From: an uncultured Clostridia bacterium
GTDB lineage: Bacteria > Bacillota > Clostridia > Christensenellales > UBA3700
Assembly (NCBI GenBank): GCA_944381275.1
Contig: CALWKO010000010.1
Location: 1 to 43,789 of the forward strand
Reading direction: 5' to 3'
Length of the DNA stretch: 43,789 nucleotides
The first letter of the stretch is position 1, and every line of letters begins with the position of its first letter. Shown one piece after another: positions 32,404-39,649 of the stretch. The notes beneath the pieces were generated by a model. It searched no databases. It had not been told where the DNA came from and saw nothing but the letters and a program-made list of their open reading frames with translations. Both the position numbers and the translations under genes were made by a program.

Positions 32404-32587
32404 TGCTCACCTCTCCTTTCTTGCCCAGCTCCTTGTTGAGAAGTCCTTGCAGTTGCTTTGCGCACTGCGGGCACAGGTTCAGCCGCGTTGACAGGGGCTT
32501 GCCCTCCATGCCCACGGCGTATGCCGCCTTGCGCGTGCATCCGCCCATGTCGCATAGCATGCCGTTACTTATTCGTGTGATGTTCAT
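32369..32587 (-). CDS. Small zinc-ribbon phage protein
   Basis: A 72-residue protein with AAAGGAGGAGG upstream. Cysteines C12 and C17 (CDMGGC) and C39 and C42 (CPQC) are spaced as a zinc knuckle pair. The tail is basic and polar. It overlaps the portal gene by 35 bases and the gene before by 23. Possibly a packaging or DNA-binding accessory; no family named. Confidence 0.7.
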   Translation of the reverse strand: MNITRISNGMLCDMGGCTRKAAYAVGMEGKPLSTRLNLCPQCAKQLQGLLNKELGKKGEVSNGQEAVRGRDS

Positions 32588-32864
32588 TGCCTCCTCCTTT
32601 CTTTTTATTTTCTTCGGCAGCCTTCAATTCGTTCAGCAGCCGCAGTTTTTCCCTTTCGAGTTCCTCGTCCGACATGCTCAAAATGTCGTCCCCGTCCGCG
32701 AGTTCGATATACGCTTTGAGCGCGCCCACGTCGGGCGGAACGTACTTGCCCGTCACCTTGCGCCTGAGCAGGTCGCCCTCCTCGCCGCCGTATTCTTCCG
32801 TAACTTCCTCTACCGTGCCGCCCAGCGCCTTGCGGTAGAGCGCTTCCATCAAATTTCTGTCCAT
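32565..32864 (-). CDS. Small protein between terminase and portal (99 residues)
   Basis: ATG 32864 overlaps the terminase stop by one base (TGATG). The middle reads VTGKYVPPDVGALKAYIELA, similar to the C-terminal part of small-terminase-like proteins (the yYPPD.gA pattern), and the end is a charged helix (DEELEREKLRLLNELKAAEE) with a polar tail. It could be a short terminase small subunit placed after terL, or a packaging accessory. Confidence 0.6.
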   Translation of the reverse strand: MDRNLMEALYRKALGGTVEEVTEEYGGEEGDLLRRKVTGKYVPPDVGALKAYIELADGDDILSMSDEELEREKLRLLNELKAAEENKKKGGGNEHHTNK

Positions 32865-34291
32865 CAATGCCCCCTTCGGCGAAGCAGACGCTTTGCCAAT
32901 TTTTCCTTATCCATCTCTATCACCGTGCGCTTGCGCTCCGGCTTTTGCTTGGGTTCGGGGCGGGACATAATGTAATAGCGCAGCGCGTCCAGCGCGTGGT
33001 CGTCCTTTTTCACGGGATTGTCCCCCTCTCCCCACCAATAGCTCTTGAATTCACGTATCAGGTTCACGCAGGTGGAAAATATCTTCAATCTCCCCGTGAG
33101 CAAGTAGGATTTTACGCGCGCTATGCCCGTGAACACGTCCTTGCACACCTTGGGCGAGAGCGCCAAGTTTCGCTCGTAAAACAGTTCCGTCACGTTCTTC
33201 TCGCTAGCAAGGGTGCGCTGATTCGCGGCGCTGTCGATATACCCTTCCAATCTGCCGCTCCCGTCGCGGTGCCAATTGAGCTTGTCCGCCAAGTCCAGGA
33301 TGTGCCGCGCGTGATAGTCCACGTCCCGCCCCTTTGCGTACCACTCCGCCGTGACGTACACGTTCCCGTCCCAATCCACGGCGAAGAACAGGCAAGCGAG
33401 CGGGTTGTTCAGTCCGGGGTCTATACTCACCTTGTCCTGCCACTCGGCGGGCACGTCGAAAGGCGGAATGACGTGCACGTTTTGGTCAAATTCGGGATAT
33501 ACCGCCCCTTCCGCCTCCGCAAATCTGCCGAAGCGACGGCTTTCCAAACTCTCCTTGTCCAGCGCGCAGGAGAGGGAATCTATCTCCTCCTTGTCCAGCC
33601 AGGGATTATCCGCCCACTCCATGTGGATGTGCCACACTTCCGGGTCGGCGCCGCTGTTCAAAAATATCTTGTCGTACACCCAAGTAAGACCTTTAAGCGG
33701 CGTCATCGTGCCCCATATGTCCCCCTTCCTGTCCAGCACGCGCATGCGGCATTCTTCATACACGTCATAGGGCGGTTCTTCGTCGAACCACACCCAATCC
33801 AAGGACGTGCCTTGAAATTTTTCCCTGCCCTGATCGCAGCTTTTAAAGGTGATGCGCGATATGCCGCCGAACACGTTTTTTATGAGCAGATAGTCGATTA
33901 TGCCCTGCTCCGGCGCGCCCTTCCTGCCCTGGATCATCACCACGTCGGCTATCCATTCCGGCTTTAAGTAGGAGAGCACTTTGGCTTGCGCCACGTCGCG
34001 CTGCACTTCGTAAGACAGGGACACAATCCACCCCTCGCTGTTCTTTCTGTTCTGCCTGAAGGGGTGGATCCCGCGCGCCGCCCACACCGCTTCCACCGCT
34101 CCGCACTCCGTCTTGCCGCTGCGGTTTCCTCCGAATACCCAACGGTTGCGCTTTAAGCACCTGTGGAACGCCATCTGCTTTGCGTGAACTTTTTCCCCTG
34201 TGTTATATTCCGCCAATCTGCCGCTCACCGCGCGCTTTTTTTGCTCACGCTCAATTGCCAAAATGCGGCTTATAAGTTGTTTTTCGTCCAT
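32864..34291 (-). CDS. Phage terminase large subunit
   Basis: A 475-residue packaging motor. ATG 34291 has AAGGTG upstream. Walker A is GGNRSGKT (54-61) and Walker B is WVWFDEEPP, followed by the coupling segment WGTMTPLKG. The nuclease domain has the first acidic site in SIDPGLNNPLA (about 290), a second in EGYIDSAAN, and a C-terminal KKDDHALDALRYYIM. It translocates DNA into the prohead and cuts it. First gene of the morphogenesis operon. Confidence 0.93.
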   Translation of the reverse strand: MDEKQLISRILAIEREQKKRAVSGRLAEYNTGEKVHAKQMAFHRCLKRNRWVFGGNRSGKTECGAVEAVWAARGIHPFRQNRKNSEGWIVSLSYEVQRDVAQAKVLSYLKPEWIADVVMIQGRKGAPEQGIIDYLLIKNVFGGISRITFKSCDQGREKFQGTSLDWVWFDEEPPYDVYEECRMRVLDRKGDIWGTMTPLKGLTWVYDKIFLNSGADPEVWHIHMEWADNPWLDKEEIDSLSCALDKESLESRRFGRFAEAEGAVYPEFDQNVHVIPPFDVPAEWQDKVSIDPGLNNPLACLFFAVDWDGNVYVTAEWYAKGRDVDYHARHILDLADKLNWHRDGSGRLEGYIDSAANQRTLASEKNVTELFYERNLALSPKVCKDVFTGIARVKSYLLTGRLKIFSTCVNLIREFKSYWWGEGDNPVKKDDHALDALRYYIMSRPEPKQKPERKRTVIEMDKEKLAKRLLRRRGH

Positions 34292-34350
34292 ATACCACAC
34301 CTTGTGACAAAATTTTTATATTTTTACTTTATTTTCTCGCTTTTTGCGTG

Positions 34351-34356
34351 TATAAT
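34351..34356 (+). promoter_or_regulatory. -10 box of the 34367 gene, probably giving a leaderless or near-leaderless mRNA
   Basis: TATAAT at 34351-34356, ten bases before the ATG; the -35 region is weak (TTTATT at 34328-34333, 17-base spacer). No ribosome site is visible before the start codon. Confidence 0.5.
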
Positions 34357-34366
34357 TAAATGTGAA

Positions 34367-35206
34367 ATGAAAGCCGTATACCGTAATAGTTTTATAGCGC
34401 TTGCCGCAATCGCCCTCTTGCTCGCCGCCATATTCGGCGCGCTCTTCTTCCCCGCTCCCGCAGCTGCGGAAGACCTCGCCGCGGGCGATTATATGGTGAA
34501 GAGCGGAAGCACGCTTGTTTTAAGAAACATCTCGGACGCAGGCAATCCGCCGCTTATCGAAGTCCCCGCAACTTACTATGTTCACCTTTCCGGCACAACG
34601 ATAAATTCCGGTTATTATACCGTAAGTTACGCGGGTGCAAACTACTACGTATCCCCCGACGATTTGACTAACAACACAACCCTTCACGACGAAGCAAAAT
34701 ACGGCGCCGTCCCCGAAGAGAAGAAATATTATACCTTCGACAAAACGCAGGTATTCCCTGCCGGATCGCTGACTTTTTACACATACGAAAACGGCTCAAT
34801 AGATACAGCCACATCTGCTAACGCAACGATAGATCACATAGTAAAAGTCTATGGTCTTGTAACAATTGATTCGGCATTGTATTTTTCCGCTCGCATAGAA
34901 AATCGCTTGGTAAATCACAATATGTATTTTCCTGCGGTAAACGCAAATGCGGAGTTTTCCGCTTTAACCCCCGCAGCCATTCCCGCCAACCCCTACGAAC
35001 AGGACAAGGCGGCAATAGATGAAGAACTTTCCAAACCTACCCCTCCCTCCACGGAGGAGGAAGGCAGCGCCTCCACCGCCGACCCGGAGACCCCCGACAA
35101 TAATTTGGAGCGCATAATATTGAGCGTGATAATTGCAATACTATGCGTGGCGGTGGTGCTATTGATCTTCCGCCCCGGACGTAAAAGTAAAAAATCTCAA
35201 TCCTAG
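34367..35206 (+). CDS. Membrane-anchored extracellular protein, unknown
   Basis: A 279-residue protein. Residues 8-30 are hydrophobic with a signal-peptidase-like ending (FPAPAAAED). The outside part, about 35-235, is threonine/tyrosine-rich and probably beta-structured (SGTTINSGYYTVSYAGANYY; ITIDS-like strands). A proline/glutamate linker (KPTPPSTEEEG) precedes a C-terminal membrane helix (RIILSVIIAILCVAVVLLIF) and a basic tail (GRKSKKSQS). So the domain is held at the cell surface by its C-terminus; no LPXTG sortase signal. It diverges from terminase and probably belongs to the host. Confidence 0.8.
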   Translation: MKAVYRNSFIALAAIALLLAAIFGALFFPAPAAAEDLAAGDYMVKSGSTLVLRNISDAGNPPLIEVPATYYVHLSGTTINSGYYTVSYAGANYYVSPDDLTNNTTLHDEAKYGAVPEEKKYYTFDKTQVFPAGSLTFYTYENGSIDTATSANATIDHIVKVYGLVTIDSALYFSARIENRLVNHNMYFPAVNANAEFSALTPAAIPANPYEQDKAAIDEELSKPTPPSTEEEGSASTADPETPDNNLERIILSVIIAILCVAVVLLIFRPGRKSKKSQS

Positions 35207-35269
35207 GGCACTCCATATAAGCCGCGTGATACGTTGTCAAGGCACTCTTTTTGGCAAATCACGTACAAG

Positions 35270-35463
35270 GAGTACGCTCATTGTCAAAAAGAGCACCTTT
35301 CCTAGTCTGACACGGCTTCTATGAAGTGCGTTCGTGGCGTAGCGTTAACAAGGTGTTTTATTAATTGAGTACGCTCATTTCCGATTTTTGTGCCTTTCCT
35401 AGCATAAGGGCACTTCTCAGCGGTGCTTTCGTGGCGTAGCGTTAAAGCTATGTTTCTATCAAT
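35270..35463. repeat. Two tandem 97-bp repeats
   Basis: The units share GTACGCTCATT (35272 and 35369), CTTTCCTAG and TTCGTGGCGTAGCGTTAA (35331 and 35428), all displaced by 97 bp. The first copy is preceded by an inverted pair (GGCACTCTTTTTGGCA with TGTCAAAAAGAGCACC). No coding sense was found. Confidence 0.75.
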
Positions 35464-35496
35464 TTAATAATTTTAATGCGCCTGCGGCACCTTAAC

Positions 35497-35754
35497 TTTT
35501 GCGCGGCGTTGCTCGCAACAGTACGCGCAAAAATATCACGCGCCCTCTCGTCGCCTTGGCGGTTTGAGGGCGCATATCACTTTTTGGCACACGAAGAGTT
35601 GTTCACGAAGAATTGTCTATCTGCCAAAAAATATCACTTTTTACCTTCTGATAAAAGCGGCGTATTAAATTATTGTATATGAAGGTAAAAAATATCACGA
35701 TTTTTTCAAGTCGCTATCGCTTCGCAAACAATTACTTTGCGACTTGAAAAAATC
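35497..35754. repeat. Array of five different hairpins punctuated by a heptamer
   Basis: Hairpins at 35497-35532 (arms TTTTGCGCG), 35540-35573 (GCGCCCTC), 35581-35630 (TTTTTGGCA), 35638-35691 (TTTTTACCTTC) and 35699-35754 (GATTTTTTCAAGTCGC, perfect 16-bp arms). Each hairpin directly abuts the next heptamer: ATATCAC at 35533, 35574, 35631 and 35692, with degenerate versions at both ends (CCTTAAC before, ATTTGAC after). Arm sequences are unrelated apart from A/T-rich ends. The last hairpin follows the stop of the next minus-strand gene and may terminate it. Confidence 0.8.
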
Positions 35755-36205
35755 ATTTGACCCTCCTATACACCCCCATCAAAAAGCTGTTCTCTCCGAA
35801 AAGTTCATTGAGGCGTTCCGGGTCATAGCCGCGCTTGATAAGGGCGGAGGCAAAGGCTTCTTCCGCGCGGCGCACATGGTTATATACGCTGCGTTCGCTC
35901 ACCTTGGCGACTTGCGCTATAACGGCATAGGAAAGCCTTTCGAAATAGCGGCATTTTATCACCTTTTGCAGCTTTTGAGGAATGCGCGAAAGGCAGTCCT
36001 CGGTGATAACTTTTGCGTTTATATACCCTTCCTTGGCGGCGATGATCTTCATCAAATTCTTGCACAAGCTCTCGGCGGCAAGGGGCGAACGCCAACTGCA
36101 TATCGCCTCGTCGGAAAGTCTTCTGTCCGCTTCGAGCGCCGCCTGCCCCAAGTAGGGATAGGCGGTTAAAAGCGTTTTTGCCCACAACCTTTCTTTAATA
36201 TCCAT
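35753..36205 (-). CDS. Sigma-region-4-like helix-turn-helix protein
   Basis: A 150-residue protein with GAGGAG five bases before the ATG. The C-terminal half reads LSRIPQKLQKVIKCRYFERL and SYAVIAQVAKVSERSVYNHV, then RRAEEAF: the shape of sigma-factor region 4 or of phage late regulators of the ArpU/RinA type, in which an RNA polymerase-touching helix precedes the helix-turn-helix. The N-terminal half is helical and lacks region 2. Phage late regulators often lie just upstream of terminase; here about 1.4 kb of other DNA intervenes, so the link is only suggestive. It has its own operator-bearing promoter. Confidence 0.75.
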   Translation of the reverse strand: MDIKERLWAKTLLTAYPYLGQAALEADRRLSDEAICSWRSPLAAESLCKNLMKIIAAKEGYINAKVITEDCLSRIPQKLQKVIKCRYFERLSYAVIAQVAKVSERSVYNHVRRAEEAFASALIKRGYDPERLNELFGENSFLMGVYRRVK

Positions 36206-36243
36206 AAAAACTCCTCATATTTCAACGCTTTTCGCCGCGATAT

Positions 36244-36272
36244 AATATACATTGATTATGTATATTTATAAA
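36244..36272 (-). promoter_or_regulatory. Promoter with palindromic operator for the sigma-like gene
   Basis: Minus strand: TTTATA (36272-36267), 17 bases, TATATT (36249-36244). The spacer holds a palindrome with arms ATATACAT and ATGTATAT (36245-36265), so the gene is probably repressed, perhaps by its own product. Confidence 0.6.
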
Positions 36273-36471
36273 ATTATCCGGCGCACTGCCATGCCCTTTC
36301 GGGCGCTTTGCAACATATATTTTCAGTAGCGGGCGGCAAAATGACATTCATTCCCGGCAAGGTTTGTTCGTTCAAGCCCGCCCTGCCGAGGGAGGTTTTT
36401 TCCGCCTGCTCATCACGGTTTCATTGTATCACGCCGCTTTACGCGATAGCAAGGTTTACTGCAAAAATTTT

Positions 36472-36485
36472 CGAACATTTGTTCG
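36472..36485. promoter_or_regulatory. LexA (SOS) box candidate
   Basis: CGAACATTTGTTCG is a full match to the Gram-positive LexA operator pattern GAAC-N4-GTTC. A possible minus-strand promoter lies 20 bases downstream (TTGCTA 36452-36447, 18 bases, TACAAT 36428-36423 with extended TG). Its transcript would run through about 210 bases into the sigma-like gene. The rest of 36273-36850 is AT-rich, and I see no gene in it. Confidence 0.55.
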
Positions 36486-36852
36486 TATTTTTCTAAACTA
36501 TACCGCTCGATAACTGCCAATATATGGCATTTATATGCGTAAAAATGCGAACATAACGTAAAATGGCTTTTAATATTTGATTATGATTTAAATGTATAAT
36601 CTCCCCTTTCACACACCTTGCAAGCAGCGCTTATTTCTTGTGCACAAAATAAACACAAATTTTTCAAAACATATGCTATGTGTTAAAATTTTTACTCCCG
36701 CTTTTTCTTTACCACCCTCTTTCCCCCTCGGCGGTATTCAATAAATATTTACGCGATATTATATTTATGCAAATTTATTCGCTTTTTATGCAATCCGTTT
36801 TCTTCATGTACCATCCCTCTCGCGCAATTACAGCGTGCGGTGCAAATGGGTA

Positions 36853-36881
36853 TTTACACTTTTTATTAAATGTAGTATACT
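36853..36881 (+). promoter_or_regulatory. Promoter of the GH28 gene giving a leaderless mRNA
   Basis: TTTACA (36853-36858), 17 bases, TATACT (36876-36881), then only six bases to the ATG at 36888. No ribosome site exists in that space. Confidence 0.8.
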
Positions 36882-36887
36882 AATTAT

Positions 36888-38414
36888 ATGAAGAAATTTG
36901 TGCCGCTTTTGCTCGTTATTGTCTGTCTCGCCGCCCTGCTGGGCGCATGCGACGACCGCCCCGAATACACCTTCAACAATGTTGACAGGTGCGAATACGT
37001 GCTGGACGAAAGCGGGCACCATGTGGGCAATATTAACTTCGACGACTATCTCTCCCCCTGCTCCGCAGTCAACGCTTTGGATATTCGCTCCTTCGGCGCA
37101 AGCACTTCCGCTTCGCCCGAGGCAAATCAGCGCGCCATCAACGCGGCGATTTCCCAGGCTTCCGGATTGGGCGGATCGGTCATCGTGAGCGGCGGCACTT
37201 ACTATACGGGCACTGTCACGATGCTTTCGGACGTCACTCTTTACATCGACGAGGGCGCGGAGCTCTCCGTTCCCGCATATGACGATTTGGACGAGGACAT
37301 CATGGACTCCGCCCTGATAAAGGCGAACGCGGTGAACGATTGGAGCATATGCGGTCCCGGCAAACTGAACGGTCAGGGCACGGATTATACGAACGAAGCA
37401 AAGGACGGCAGCGTCTACTACCCGCCCGAGGAGTTCTCGTTGAAAGACAGGGTGCTCGACGCGCGCGACAGAATACGCGAAAGAAAGAGCGTGGGATACA
37501 ACATCATTTACGCCTTTAATTGCCGCAATATTTCCCTGAGCAACCTCGTGCTGTATGAAGCCTCCACCTGGACGGTGAAGCTGGAGCGCTGCAACGGCGT
37601 AACGATAACTGACTTGGTGATCGACAACAACATCCACGTTGCAAACAGCGACGGCATAGACATAGTTTCGAGCAAAAACGTAAACATCTCCCACTGCTTT
37701 ATCGCCACGGGCGACGACGGCATAGTGATAAAATCTCCCTCTGACGTCGCAGAGAACGTATTTGTGGACGATTGCAGCATTATGTCGCTCGCCAACAACT
37801 TTAAAATAGGCACCGAAACGGGCTTTGACGTAAAGAACGTGGAGGTGGGCAACTGCTACTTCTTCACCGCCGAGTGCGCGGGCGGCTATTCGGGCATTGC
37901 GATAGAATCCGCCGACGGAGCCGACCTTTCCGACATATACGTTCACGACGTAGTTATGGACAACGTCACCTCTGCCCTGCTCATATGGCTGGGCTGCCGG
38001 CTGGATAAGGACAAAGGCAGCACGGGCAAAATGGGTTCGATAAACGGCGTTACGATAGAAAACATCGACGCAAACAACATCGATCTGCCCTCTGCCGCGG
38101 TGGGATGCGAATACGACGGCGCTCGATACCGCGTGCAAAACGTCACGATTAAAAACGTGACCGCCGTTTACCGCGATTGCTATGAAGACATCAATATCTA
38201 CAAGGGCGACAGCGTGCTCGAAGCAAACATGGACGGCTACCCGGAGATAACGCGCGTTTCGCACAAATACATCATCTCCCACTCGCTGAGCAGGTATTAC
38301 GACCTGCCCTGCTACGGGCTTTATGTGCGCGACGCGGAGAACTTCACGTTGGAAAACTTCAATGTCACACCCCGCCAAGGCAACACTCGCCCCATGCTGT
38401 GCGGAGTGGAATAA
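36888..38414 (+). CDS. Glycoside hydrolase family 28 lipoprotein (polygalacturonase-like)
   Basis: A 508-residue secreted enzyme. The lipoprotein signal ends LLGAC (C21), so it is tethered to the outer face of the membrane. A right-handed beta-helix follows. DIRSFGASTSASPEANQRAI is the usual GH28 opening. Catalytic region: HVANSDGIDI (first aspartate) and IATGDDGIVIKS (the DD pair), then KIGTETGFDVKNVEV, where most polygalacturonases have a GHG/GSG histidine segment; that histidine is not evident. It would cleave galacturonan-type or related plant or mucosal glycans. Its mRNA is probably leaderless. Confidence 0.88.
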   Translation: MKKFVPLLLVIVCLAALLGACDDRPEYTFNNVDRCEYVLDESGHHVGNINFDDYLSPCSAVNALDIRSFGASTSASPEANQRAINAAISQASGLGGSVIVSGGTYYTGTVTMLSDVTLYIDEGAELSVPAYDDLDEDIMDSALIKANAVNDWSICGPGKLNGQGTDYTNEAKDGSVYYPPEEFSLKDRVLDARDRIRERKSVGYNIIYAFNCRNISLSNLVLYEASTWTVKLERCNGVTITDLVIDNNIHVANSDGIDIVSSKNVNISHCFIATGDDGIVIKSPSDVAENVFVDDCSIMSLANNFKIGTETGFDVKNVEVGNCYFFTAECAGGYSGIAIESADGADLSDIYVHDVVMDNVTSALLIWLGCRLDKDKGSTGKMGSINGVTIENIDANNIDLPSAAVGCEYDGARYRVQNVTIKNVTAVYRDCYEDINIYKGDSVLEANMDGYPEITRVSHKYIISHSLSRYYDLPCYGLYVRDAENFTLENFNVTPRQGNTRPMLCGVE

Positions 38415-38496
38415 TCGCCTTATATCGCCTATTTGTTTCGTTTGTGCGATTTTTGAAAAATATTGAAATATTTTTGAAAATTTTTGTACAAAATAC

Positions 38497-38525
38497 TTGA
38501 ATTATTTATTTCGCGGTGCTATACT
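38497..38525 (+). promoter_or_regulatory. Promoter of the sirtuin gene
   Basis: TTGAAT (38497-38502), 17 bases, TATACT (38520-38525). It leaves a leader of about 125 bases before ATG 38657. The leader can form pairings (GGAGTATGCCGC; TTTTTCACG twice) but matches no riboswitch class I know. Confidence 0.7.
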
Positions 38526-38656
38526 TGAAATGTAAATTCGACGAGGAGTATGCCGCATAAGGCAGTCTTTGTGAAAATTCACGGTTAATTTGAAAAAGTT
38601 CCGCCTCGGAGCCCTGCTTTTTCACGCCCTTTTTCACGGACGCCGCGGCAAACACC

Positions 38657-39517
38657 ATGCAAAATTATGAGGAAAAATTGAACAAAGCATTGCGGCTTTT
38701 CGACAGCGCCGAGGGCATTCTCGTGTTTTCGGGCGCGGGAATGGCATATAACGCAGGATTGCATACTTACGGCAGCTTACTGCACGATAAGTTCGGCTAT
38801 TTTGCCGATAAATATCTGCTCGCGGATATCAACGACGGCTTTTCGCTTGTAGCGCACGAGGACAGAGAAAAATTCTTCCGTCTTTATGCGCAAGTCTTTC
38901 ATTTCAATCCGCCAAAAAGTCCCGTTCATAAAGCCTTGCTTTCGCTCATCCGCCGCAAGCCCTACTTTATCGCGCAGACCAATCCCGACGGCATATACGA
39001 TAATTTGGGCGTTCCCGCAGATAAGATCATGCATATAGCCGGCTTTCCTCACCTTTTGCAATGCGCCTCAGCCTGCAACGACGATCTTATTCCCATGCCC
39101 AAGGACGGAGCCTTTCCCGTCTGCCCCGTGTGCGGCGGAGCCATGCGCCCCTACTTGGATATTTACGGCGACGACAACTTCGTCCGCGCCCGCGAATATC
39201 TTGTGCAGATACGCGAATACGGCGCATTTGTATCGCGATATAAGAAAAAGCGGCTGCTCATCTTCGAATTGGAATGCGGCAGGCACGACCACTTCGGCTT
39301 CAACGCGCACGTCATCACCCGCACTCTCGCCCGAGATTGCGGCGCCTTTGTCATCCGCATAAACAAATACGAACCGATAGGCGATTTTGTGGAAAATTTC
39401 ATCTGCTTCGACGAGTCCGCCGGCAAAGTTATCGCCGACCTGCTCGCTCGGCGCCCTCCCGCCAAGCGCGGCAGACCCTCAAAATTAAAAAAGCTCTTCC
39501 CCGATAAATTCAAATAA
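38657..39517 (+). CDS. Divergent Sir2-family protein, SirTM-like
   Basis: A 286-residue NAD-binding protein. VFSGAGMAYNAG (about 23-34) is the sirtuin GAGxS motif, followed by HTYG instead of PDFR. FIAQTNPDGIYDNLG replaces the usual TQNxDxL. A zinc site is formed by QCASAC and CPVCGG. The position of the catalytic histidine (ELHG in deacetylases) reads HIAG, so ordinary deacetylation is doubtful. The layout recalls class M sirtuins (SirTM), which lack that histidine and ADP-ribosylate proteins. No macrodomain or lipoyl-carrier gene is nearby, unlike typical SirTM operons. The C-terminus has an AT-hook-like KRGRPSK. No good ribosome site. Confidence 0.75.
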   Translation: MQNYEEKLNKALRLFDSAEGILVFSGAGMAYNAGLHTYGSLLHDKFGYFADKYLLADINDGFSLVAHEDREKFFRLYAQVFHFNPPKSPVHKALLSLIRRKPYFIAQTNPDGIYDNLGVPADKIMHIAGFPHLLQCASACNDDLIPMPKDGAFPVCPVCGGAMRPYLDIYGDDNFVRAREYLVQIREYGAFVSRYKKKRLLIFELECGRHDHFGFNAHVITRTLARDCGAFVIRINKYEPIGDFVENFICFDESAGKVIADLLARRPPAKRGRPSKLKKLFPDKFK

Positions 39518-39536
39518 CCCGACACCTTTCAGCAAT

Positions 39537-39626
39537 CGAGGTATAATACAAATACCTCGATTGTTTAAAGCCAATACCCTTTCTTCACGTATTAATAAAT
39601 TATCGAGGTATGCAGCGGATACCTCG
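39537..39626. repeat. Two 23-bp palindromes downstream of hxlR-like gene
   Basis: Cores at 39537-39559 and 39604-39626, both CGAGGTAT, seven bases, ATACCTCG. Outer bases extend pairing (AATCGAGG with CCTCGATT). Same core length and arms as the eight-copy array at 40091-40555, with different loops. They lie between the converging sirtuin and HxlR genes and might also act as terminators, though T-runs are short. Confidence 0.8.
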
Positions 39627-39649
39627 ATTTGAATGCAAAATTTAAAGAC

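Larger units (their letters stand above)
23353..34300 (-). mobile_element. Compact podovirus-like prophage or prophage-derived island
   Basis: Minus-strand block from terminase (34291) to holin, plus the integrase. The order is terL, two small proteins, portal, scaffold, coat, two adaptor-type proteins, propeller-like hub, small proteins, coiled-coil protein, holin. No tape measure or sheath is present, which fits short-tailed phages, and the order resembles P22. Missing: repressor, replication genes, endolysin and receptor-binding protein. Attachment sites were not found, so the limits are approximate. Almost every gene overlaps or nearly touches the next and has a strong ribosome site; there are no broken frames, so the cassette looks maintained. 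Confidence 0.8.

Noticed and set aside
23200..34370. attL/attR direct repeats of the prophage
   Set aside because: I compared the flanks by eye (around 23353, 24330, 34300-34370 and the tRNA-Leu end) and found no convincing repeat longer than about ten bases. A computed comparison with an empty site would decide.
35497..35754. Integron attC array
   Set aside because: There are folded sites with inner and outer stems, but no gene cassettes between them, no GTTRRRY/RYYYAAC ends and no integron integrase in the window. Kept only as an analogy.
36330..36416. Short peptides of 13 and 25 codons on the minus strand near the LexA box
   Set aside because: No proper ribosome site and no recognisable sequence; they could be chance frames in a leader.
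36828..38378. 516-residue minus-strand frame opposite the GH28 gene
   Set aside because: The plus-strand frame has a lipobox, a promoter and GH28 motifs; the antisense frame has none.
38532..38656. Riboswitch in the sirtuin leader, with a 12-codon upstream frame
   Set aside because: The leader has some pairing, but no conserved core of a class I know. The short frame (ATG near 38550) has its AGGAG almost touching the start codon, which is too close.
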